This document shows positions 1-5,825 of a stretch of 5,825 bases of DNA, in pieces. A program made the position numbers and the translations under genes. The stretch comes from an uncultured Pseudomonas sp. (GTDB taxonomy: Bacteria > Pseudomonadota > Gammaproteobacteria > Pseudomonadales > Pseudomonadaceae), in contig NZ_CAMPHN010000248.1 of assembly GCF_946885885.1 (NCBI RefSeq), positions 1-5,825 on the forward strand. The letters are read 5' to 3'. The notes beneath the pieces were generated by a model. The model worked only from the letters and a program-made list of their open reading frames with translations, was not told the origin of the DNA and ran no database searches. The first letter of the stretch is position 1. Each line of letters starts with the position of its first letter.

Positions 1-99
1 CCGCGCCTGTCGGTTGTCGGCGGTTGCTGCGGCACCGACCATCGTCATGTGGCGGCCATTTGCAGGACGATGAACGAGGCTGTGCGGAGTTTTGTGTAA
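1..99 (+). CDS. Homocysteine S-methyltransferase family protein, C-terminal fragment
   Basis: This is the last 32 codons of a gene entering from the left edge, ending in TAA at 97-99. The visible peptide contains VVGGCCGTDHRHVAAIC. The GGCC-GT(D/T)-x-x-H core is the C-terminal signature of the homocysteine S-methyltransferase family (MmuM, BHMT and the N-terminal domain of MetH). In that family the adjacent cysteines, here visible residues 9 and 10, are two of the three zinc ligands that bind homocysteine thiolate. The motif lies 22 residues from the C-terminus, as expected for a single-domain enzyme. These enzymes are cytosolic and make methionine from homocysteine with a methyl donor such as S-methylmethionine or betaine; the donor cannot be told from this fragment. 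The gene converges on the liv operon and has no evident functional link to it. The family call rests on the motif alone. Confidence 0.83.
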   Translation, partial: PRLSVVGGCCGTDHRHVAAICRTMNEAVRSFV

Positions 100-239
100 G
101 CGGGATTTGGATTACTGCTGTGGTGGCTTGCCGCTTTCAACCCAGAGCAAGTAACAGGTGACAGGAGGAAGGGAGTTACATCGCAGAGTATTGGCCGTTC
201 CGCTGGTTTTGGAGGCGTTGGCGGCCTTCGCGGATGCCC

Positions 240-277
240 AAAAAAAGAACCGCGGATCAGGTTGCCCCGATCCGCGG
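240..277 (-). terminator. Rho-independent terminator of the liv operon
   Basis: A perfect 9-bp stem (CCGCGGATC at 250-258 with GATCCGCGG at 269-277) encloses a 10-nt loop. Read on the minus strand it is followed by TTCTTTTTTT (249-240), a U-rich tract interrupted by one C. It lies 77 bp beyond the livF stop codon. On the plus strand no T-tract follows the stem, so it serves the operon and not the convergent gene. Confidence 0.9.
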
Positions 278-292
278 CAGCTAAGCTAGAAC

Positions 293-327
293 GACTTCGG
301 CGTGCCGACACAGAAGATGCCGAAGTC
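293..327 (-). repeat. Inverted repeat (hairpin) in the operon 3' untranslated region
   Basis: GACTTCGGC (293-301) and GCCGAAGTC (319-327) form a perfect 9-bp stem with a 17-nt loop. It starts 27 bp after the livF stop codon and lies upstream of the terminator. No T-tract follows it on either strand, so it is unlikely to terminate transcription by itself. A role in protecting the mRNA 3' end is possible but inferred. Confidence 0.6.
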
Positions 328-354
328 CCCACAGCAGCTTAAATACACACAGGA

Positions 355-1067
<713 letters not shown>

Positions 1068-1071
<4 letters not shown>

Positions 1072-1943
1072 ACCAGTTCCTCCTCGTCGGCGCCCAGGTA
1101 GGCGGCGATCACTTTGGGGTCGTTACGGATCGCCTCGGGCCCGCCCTGGGCGATCACCAGGCCATGGTCGAGCACCACGATATGGTCGGAAATGCTCATG
1201 ACCATGCCCATGTCGTGCTCGATCAGCAGCACGGTCAGGTCGTGCTCGTCGCGCAGCAGGCGGATGATCCGGCTGAGCGCCTCGGTTTCCTGCGGGTTGA
1301 GGCCCGCAGCCGGTTCGTCGAGGCAGATGATCTGCGGCCGCGTGCACATGGCCCGGGCGATCTCCAGGCGGCGCTGCTGGCCGTAGGACAGCTCGCCGGC
1401 CAGGCGGTTGGCGCAGTCGACCAGGTCGACCACTTCCAGCCAGTAGAAGGCGTGATCCAATGCCTGGCTTTCGGCCTTGCGGAAGCCAGGCGTATTGAAC
1501 ACGCCGGCCAGCATGTTGCGGTTGATCCACATGTGCTGGGCCACCAGCAGGTTCTCCACCACCGACATTTCCTTGAACAGGCGAATGTTCTGGAAGGTCC
1601 GCGCCAAACCCGCGCGATTGACCAGGTGGGTACCGCCGAACATCTTGTAGTACAGGCGCTTGAAGAACTTCGCCGGGGAGATGAAATCCCCCAGTTCGAA
1701 GGGCTCGCCGAGCACCTTGATCACGTCGGTGGTCTTGCCCCGGGCGGTGAGCTTGATGCTGCCGCCAGTGGCGCTGTAGAAGCCGGTCAGGCAGTTGAAC
1801 ACCGTGGTCTTGCCGGCGCCGTTGGGGCCGATCAGCGCCGAGATGGAATTGCGCTTGATATCCAGGCTGACATCGTTGAGCGCCTTGATCCCGCCGAAGT
1901 GCATCGCCAGGCGGTCGACCGAGAGGACAATTTCTTCGCTCAT
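1068..1943 (-). CDS. livG: Branched-chain amino acid ABC transporter ATP-binding protein LivG
   Basis: LivG (BraF) is the second ATPase of the importer and pairs with LivF under the LivH/LivM channel. Motifs are Walker A GPNGAGKT at 39-46, Q-loop Gln118 in RTFQNIRLF, signature LSYGQQRRLEIARAM at 185-199, Walker B IICLDEP at 205-211 with catalytic Glu210, D-loop AAGLNP at 212-217, and switch His243 in IEHDM. The C-terminal IRNDPKVIAAYLG (272-284) is typical of the family. The protein has 291 residues against about 255 for E. coli LivG. The excess is mainly a roughly 30-residue insertion within residues 68-108, between the Walker A half and the Q-loop. The ATG overlaps the livM stop (ATGA, 1940-1943), and AAAGGAG lies 7 nt upstream at 1951-1957, so translation is probably coupled to livM. 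Confidence 0.96.
1079..1084 (-). promoter_or_regulatory. livF ribosome binding site inside the livG 3' end
   Basis: On the minus strand AGGAGG (1084-1079) lies 7 nt before the livF ATG. It is part of the codons for the acidic C-terminus of LivG (DEEELV), so the coding sequence doubles as the ribosome binding site. This near-consensus site supports the start at 1071 and coupled translation. Confidence 0.8.
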
Positions 1944-3226
1944 GGCGCTACTCCTTTACGCGGTTGCACACCTTTGCGGCTGACCCGGATCAAGCCGCGC
2001 GGGCGCCAGATCATCATCAGCACCATCAGCACGCCGAACAGCAGCACCCGGTACTCGGCGAAGCTGCGCAGCAACTCGGGCGACACCGTCAGGACGAACG
2101 CCGCGATCACCACGCCGACGGTCGAACCCATGCCGCCGAGCACGACGATGGCGAGGATCAGCGCCGACTCGAAGAAGGTGAACGAAGCCGGGTTGACGAA
2201 GCCCTGGTAGCTGGCGAAGAACACCCCGGCGAGACCCGCGGTCGAGGCGCCGATCATGAATGCCGAGAGTTTGACCAGCACGTGGTTCAGGCCCATGGCG
2301 CGACAGGCGATTTCGTCTTCGCGCAGCGCTTCCCAGGCGCGACCGACCGGCATGCGGGTCAGGCGGTTCTTCACGTGGAGCACCATCAGCACCACCAGGA
2401 ACAGCACCAGGTAGATGAACAGGAACTTGTAATTGGCGTTGTAATCGATGCCGAAGAACTCATGGAACGGCACCCCGCCATCCTTGGCCCGACGGGTGAA
2501 CTCCAGGCCCATGAAGCTGGGCGATGGCACCGACATGCCGTTCGGCCCGCCGGTGAACGACAGCCAGTTGTTCAGTACCAGACGGATAATCTCGCCGAAG
2601 CCGAGGGTGACGATGGCCAGGTAGTCGCCGTGCATGCGCAACACCGGAAAACCCAGAATGCCCCCCGCCAGCGCCGCCGCAAAAGCGGCCAACGGCAGCA
2701 CGCTCCAGAAGCCCAGGCCGAGGTGCTCGTAGCCCAGGGCCAGACCATAGGCGCCGATGGCGTAGAAGGCCACATAGCCCAGGTCGAGCAGGCCGGCCAG
2801 ACCGACCACGATGTTCAGGCCGAGCCCGAGCAGCACATAGATCAGGCCGAGGATCACCACCGTCAGCAGGTACTTGCTGGCGAAGAACGGAAACACCAGG
2901 GCGAGCACTATCAGCAGCGGCAGCACCCAGCGCAACTGGCTCTTATGATCCGGCGCCAGCACATGCACGCCCGAGCCCGCGGTCTCGAAGGTCGCGAGAA
3001 TCGCCAGGCCCCTGGGCGTCTGTAAAAACAGACTGAGGAGGAAACGGCCGAGCATGACCACACCGATGATCGCGGCGACCCGTTCGATTTCCAGGTTGAA
3101 CTTATAGCCGTCGAGGACCACCCCGACGATGGGACCGAACACGATCAGGGCGATCAGGCCGGCGAGCACGGCATCGACCAGGCTCTTTTTCACGTCGAAA
3201 CGCTTGCTTGGAATGGCTGAGGACAT
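1940..3226 (-). CDS. livM: Branched-chain amino acid ABC transporter permease LivM
   Basis: LivM (BraE) is one of two inner-membrane permeases forming the LIV-I channel. The 428 residues match the family's usual length (about 425 in E. coli). Roughly the first 100 residues correspond to the LivM N-terminal extension, with hydrophobic segments near 15-35 and 48-68. The core permease domain follows, with segments near 100-140, 148-165, 172-192, 200-220, 265-285, 318-340, 352-381 and 391-408. The conserved cytoplasmic loop that contacts the ATPases is visible as ALREDEIACRAMGLN (300-314), followed by K319 and the AGLAG and NP motifs. The frame stays open far upstream, but that extension overlaps livH and reads as Arg/His-rich out-of-frame sequence. 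ATG at 3226 gives the typical N-terminus, lies 2 bp after the livH stop, and has a weak AAGGTG 5 nt upstream. The stop overlaps the livG start. Confidence 0.95.
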   Translation of the reverse strand: MSSAIPSKRFDVKKSLVDAVLAGLIALIVFGPIVGVVLDGYKFNLEIERVAAIIGVVMLGRFLLSLFLQTPRGLAILATFETAGSGVHVLAPDHKSQLRWVLPLLIVLALVFPFFASKYLLTVVILGLIYVLLGLGLNIVVGLAGLLDLGYVAFYAIGAYGLALGYEHLGLGFWSVLPLAAFAAALAGGILGFPVLRMHGDYLAIVTLGFGEIIRLVLNNWLSFTGGPNGMSVPSPSFMGLEFTRRAKDGGVPFHEFFGIDYNANYKFLFIYLVLFLVVLMVLHVKNRLTRMPVGRAWEALREDEIACRAMGLNHVLVKLSAFMIGASTAGLAGVFFASYQGFVNPASFTFFESALILAIVVLGGMGSTVGVVIAAFVLTVSPELLRSFAEYRVLLFGVLMVLMMIWRPRGLIRVSRKGVQPRKGVAP

Positions 3227-3228
3227 GG

Positions 3229-4143
<915 letters not shown>

Positions 4144-4168
4144 TGACTCAATCTCGTCTGCGGGACGT

Positions 4169-4188
4169 GCAGGCCAGCCATGGCCTGC
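4169..4188 (-). repeat. Hairpin upstream of livH
   Basis: GCAGGCCA (4169-4176) and TGGCCTGC (4181-4188) form a perfect 8-bp stem with a 4-nt loop. It ends 25 bp before the livH ATG, just upstream of the weak ribosome binding region. No T-tract follows, so it is not an intrinsic terminator. It could affect mRNA processing or access to the livH start, which is inference. Confidence 0.6.
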
Positions 4189-4213
4189 GCGCCTCGTGTG
4201 TTTTCAGACGGGT

Positions 4214-4264
4214 ACTGCTGAATGCCGCCGCAAGGTATGCGTCGGCGAACGGGGGCTCAGCAGT
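4214..4264 (-). repeat. Long-loop inverted repeat in the livK-livH gap
   Basis: ACTGCTGA (4214-4221) and TCAGCAGT (4257-4264) are perfect 8-bp inverted arms around a 35-nt centre. A short nested GCCG/CGGC pairing can form inside the centre. It is part of a series of four structures filling this gap. Function is unknown. Confidence 0.45.
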
Positions 4265-4323
4265 TCCCGGAAGGCGCTAATCGTTCGAGCATTGGCCGTT
4301 CAGGCGCGCGGCGCGAGCGATCA

Positions 4324-4342
4324 GGCGGGCAAAACGCCCGCC
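4324..4342 (-). repeat. Strong GC hairpin downstream of livK
   Basis: GGCGGGC (4324-4330) and GCCCGCC (4336-4342) form a 7-bp all-GC stem with a 5-nt loop. On the minus strand it is followed by TGATCGC, with no U-tract. It is therefore better read as an mRNA 3'-end stabiliser or partial attenuator between the binding-protein and permease genes than as a full terminator. Confidence 0.65.
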
Positions 4343-4375
4343 GGGCCCGGCCGCCCTGGAGCGACCGGACCCGGC
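4340..4375 (-). repeat. Second GC hairpin immediately after the livK stop
   Basis: Arms 4340-4350 and 4365-4375 pair over 11 positions; ten are Watson-Crick and the seventh is a G-U wobble in the minus-strand RNA. The loop is 14 nt. It begins 13 bp after the livK stop and shares three bases (4340-4342) with the next hairpin, so the two stems partly compete. Confidence 0.6.
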
Positions 4376-4388
4376 AGACGCCCAGGGC

Positions 4389-5510
4389 TTACTGCTGGTG
4401 GTACTTGCCCTTGTCGTCCCACTCGTAGACGACGTAGTCGGAGACCTTCAGGTCGCCCTTGGCGTCCCACTCCTTCTTACCCAGCACGGTCTGCACCGGA
4501 TTGGCTTTCAGCCAGGTGCTGGCCTTGGCCGGGTCGTTCTCGCCGGCGCCGTTGAAGGCCGCCGCGATGGCCTGCAGGGAGGCGTAGGAGTAGAGGGTGT
4601 AACCTTCGGGTTCGAAGCCGTTGGCGCGGAACTTCTCGATCACCACTTTGCCGTCCGGGATCAGCCGCGGATCGGCGCCGAAGGTCATCAGCACGCCCTT
4701 GGTGTACTGCGGCCCGCCGGCGGTGGTGACCAACTCGTCGGTAACGATACCGTCGCCGGAGAGGAAGGTCGCGGTCAGGCCCTGTTCACGCATCTGCCGC
4801 ACCAGCGGACCGGCTTCGGCATGCAGACCGCCGAAGTACACGACCTCGGCGCCGGCGGCGCGCAGCTTGGTGACCAGCGCGTTGAAGTCTTTCTCGCCAC
4901 GGGTCAGGCCCTCGTAGAGCACCTCGGTGACGCCGCGCGAATTCAGCTGCGCCTTGGTCGCGTCGGCCAGGCCTTGGCCGTAGGTGTCCTTGTCGTGAAT
5001 GATCGCGACCTTGGTAGCCTTCAGGGTATCGACGATGTAGTCGCCGGCAACGATGCCTTGCTGATCGTCGCGCCCGCAGATGCGGAACATGCCGGGCATG
5101 CCGCGCTCGGTGACCTGCGGATTGGTCGAACCGGGGGTAATGGCGATGATACCCGCCTCGTCATAGACCTCGGAGGCCGGGATGGTCGAGGAGGAACAGA
5201 AGTGTCCGACCACGCCCTTGGCTTCGTCCTGGTCGACCAGCCGGTTGGCCACGGCGACCGCCTGTTTGGGCTCGCAGGCGTCGTCGGCCTTGACCAGCTT
5301 GATCATCTCGCCGTTGACACCACCCGCCGCGTTGATGTCTTCCGCCGCTTGGCTCGCACCGCGCCAGTATTGTTCGCCGAAGGTGGCATTGGCCCCGGTG
5401 TGCGGCCCCGCCACACCAATCACCAGGTCGGCCTGGGCCAAGGAAGAAATCCCCATTGCAGCGGTTACGGCGAGCGCAAGGAAACCTTTTTTGAAAATCA
5501 TCTGCGGCAT
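4389..5510 (-). CDS. livK: Branched-chain amino acid ABC transporter periplasmic binding protein (LivK/BraC family)
   Basis: This is the periplasmic solute-binding protein that delivers branched-chain or related amino acids to LivH/LivM. It has 373 residues. Residues 1-27 are a signal peptide: Lys7-Lys8, a hydrophobic core, and an SLAQA cleavage site before Asp28. The mature domain starts DLVIGVAGPHTG and carries the family's DDACEPKQAVAVAN (76-89) and GHFCSSS (102-108). Cys79 and Cys105 match the conserved LIV-binding-protein disulfide. Ser106, Thr129 and Tyr177 match E. coli pocket positions 79, 102 and 150, but Leu229 and Asp253 stand where E. coli has Tyr202 and Glu226. A third cysteine, Cys145, lies in ICGRDDQQG. 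The start at 5510 is chosen because ACGGAG lies 10 nt upstream; Met4 would be 19 nt away. First gene of the operon, behind a sigma-54 type promoter. The exact ligand is uncertain. Confidence 0.94.
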   Translation of the reverse strand: MPQMIFKKGFLALAVTAAMGISSLAQADLVIGVAGPHTGANATFGEQYWRGASQAAEDINAAGGVNGEMIKLVKADDACEPKQAVAVANRLVDQDEAKGVVGHFCSSSTIPASEVYDEAGIIAITPGSTNPQVTERGMPGMFRICGRDDQQGIVAGDYIVDTLKATKVAIIHDKDTYGQGLADATKAQLNSRGVTEVLYEGLTRGEKDFNALVTKLRAAGAEVVYFGGLHAEAGPLVRQMREQGLTATFLSGDGIVTDELVTTAGGPQYTKGVLMTFGADPRLIPDGKVVIEKFRANGFEPEGYTLYSYASLQAIAAAFNGAGENDPAKASTWLKANPVQTVLGKKEWDAKGDLKVSDYVVYEWDDKGKYHQQ

Positions 5511-5520
5511 AGCTTTGTTA

Positions 5521-5526
5521 CTCCGT
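5521..5526 (-). promoter_or_regulatory. livK ribosome binding site
   Basis: ACGGAG on the minus strand (5526-5521) lies 10 nt before the ATG at 5510. It is what decides between the two in-frame ATG codons, at residues 1 and 4. Confidence 0.7.
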
Positions 5527-5593
5527 TGTGTGGGTGAGTACTGCTACTTTTTCTTTGTAATCGATACTGCTGTTGGCTACCGGAACAGGCAAG

Positions 5594-5609
5594 AGCAAAG
5601 GGCGTGCCA
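5594..5609 (-). promoter_or_regulatory. Sigma-54 (RpoN) -24/-12 promoter of the liv operon
   Basis: The minus strand reads TGGCAC-GCCCT-TTGCT, an exact match to the sigma-54 consensus TGGCAC-N5-TTGCW, with the required GG-N10-GC spacing. Taking the GC as -13/-12, transcription would start near 5583, giving a leader of about 73 nt before the livK ATG. No convincing sigma-70 -35/-10 pair was seen in the same interval. Sigma-54 promoters need an upstream enhancer-binding activator, which fits the sites noted further upstream. Confidence 0.82.
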
Positions 5610-5643
5610 TGGTTTTTGCTACAGAAAATACGTCGCCGAAGAA

Positions 5644-5656
5644 TAGTTTTTTGATA
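5644..5656 (-). promoter_or_regulatory. IHF-like site between enhancer and promoter
   Basis: The minus strand reads TATCAA-AAAA-CTA, matching the IHF consensus WATCAA-N4-TTR at all but one defined position (C instead of the first T). It lies at about -61 to -73 from the predicted start, in a conspicuously AT-rich stretch (about 5641-5700). IHF commonly bends DNA at this place in sigma-54 promoters. Confidence 0.5.
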
Positions 5657-5776
5657 AAACTCCGGAGGTTTTTGACAGATTTTTTTTGGACCATCGAAAT
5701 CCACGAGCATCCCTGACGCTGCGGTGTTTCGGGCCGTTTTACTTTCGGTAACAAAGCCCCTTTTTGCCCCATGGAC

Positions 5777-5791
5777 GCGCCTCTTTGGTGC
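5777..5791. promoter_or_regulatory. NtrC-like enhancer dyad
   Basis: The plus strand reads GCGCC-TCTTT-GGTGC. The NtrC consensus is the dyad GCACC-N5-GGTGC, so only one half-site base differs. Its centre is about 200 bp upstream of the predicted sigma-54 start, within enhancer range. Only one such site was found in the window; a second could lie beyond the right edge. Binding is inferred from sequence only. Confidence 0.5.
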
Positions 5792-5825
5792 GCCCGACGA
5801 CCTATGGCCGCGCATATCGCCAGCA

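Larger units (their letters stand above)
5511..5825. other. Upstream regulatory region without a supported gene
   Basis: These 315 bp hold the livK leader, the sigma-54 promoter, the IHF-like site and the NtrC-like dyad. They also contain a GCCCC-TTTTT-GCCCC direct repeat (5756-5770), a TTAC-N5-GTAA dyad (5739-5751) and an A-rich leader motif (5548-5555). Open frames of 84 and 105 codons cross the region on the minus strand, but they resemble no family I know and run through the promoter and AT-rich tracts. No gene is called. Confidence 0.6.

Noticed and set aside
161..193. AGGAGG-like plus-strand sequence near 163-168 that might mark a new gene start
   Set aside because: No ATG or GTG follows at usable spacing; the nearest TTG is 22 nt away and the frame leads into the terminator.
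45..332. A 95-codon minus-strand open frame downstream of livF
   Set aside because: It runs through the terminator hairpin and over the plus-strand methyltransferase tail, with a Ser/Arg/Pro-rich composition and no family match.
1164..3025. Long plus-strand open frames opposite livG and livM (348 and 353 codons)
   Set aside because: They are rich in His, Gln and Asp with low-complexity runs, as expected from the complement of GC-rich membrane-protein codons, and have no family resemblance.
4398..5537. A 379-codon plus-strand open frame opposite livK
   Set aside because: It is an antisense shadow of a high-GC gene. The sense strand has a signal peptide and clear binding-protein motifs, while the antisense product resembles no known family.
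5655..5687. Small palindrome around TCCGGA followed by a T-run, resembling a plus-strand terminator
   Set aside because: The stem is short with an internal mismatch and the T-run starts several bases after it. No plus-strand gene precedes it, and it is better explained as part of the AT-rich promoter spacer.
5672..5700. TTGACA on the plus strand as a -35 box for a divergent promoter
   Set aside because: The sequence at the right spacing (CGAAAT) is a poor -10 box, and only a few codons of any divergent frame would be visible before the window ends.
5498..5815. Minus-strand open frames of 84 and 105 codons upstream of livK
   Set aside because: They cross the sigma-54 promoter and AT-rich tract, lack good ribosome binding sites, have no recognisable domain, and end in or beside the livK leader.

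Overview
The window is a complete branched-chain amino acid (LIV-I type) ABC uptake operon, livKHMGF, read entirely on the minus strand from about 5.58 kb to 0.24 kb. The tail of an unrelated gene lies on the plus strand at the left edge. High GC content, GC-rich third codon positions and the wording of the proteins suggest a gammaproteobacterium of the Pseudomonadaceae (Pseudomonas, Stutzerimonas or Azotobacter type). That assignment rests on family recognition without a database search.

Layout from right to left, which is the direction of operon transcription. (1) 5511-5825 is a gene-free upstream region. It carries an exact sigma-54 type -24/-12 promoter, an IHF-like site upstream of it in an AT-rich stretch, and an NtrC-like dyad about 200 bp upstream of the predicted start. 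(2) livK (4389-5510) encodes the secreted periplasmic binding protein. (3) 4144-4388 is a non-coding gap with four inverted repeats, two of them very GC-rich hairpins just after livK. (4) livH, livM, livG and livF (4143 down to 355) are packed end to end: 2 bp separate livH and livM, and ATGA overlaps join livM-livG and livG-livF. (5) 240-277 is a strong intrinsic terminator, preceded by a second hairpin at 293-327. (6) 1-99 on the plus strand is the last 32 codons of a homocysteine S-methyltransferase family protein, convergent with the operon.

LivK captures the amino acid in the periplasm. LivH and LivM form the membrane channel, and LivG and LivF are the ATPase pair that powers import. The promoter layout suggests nitrogen control (RpoN with NtrC or a similar activator), and the gap after livK suggests the binding protein is made in excess over the membrane complex.

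I see no mobile element, CRISPR array, tRNA or rRNA, and no wholly new system. The points most worth checking are the sigma-54/IHF/enhancer layout, the altered ligand-pocket residues in LivK, the roughly 30-residue insertion in LivG, and the hairpin cluster between livK and livH.
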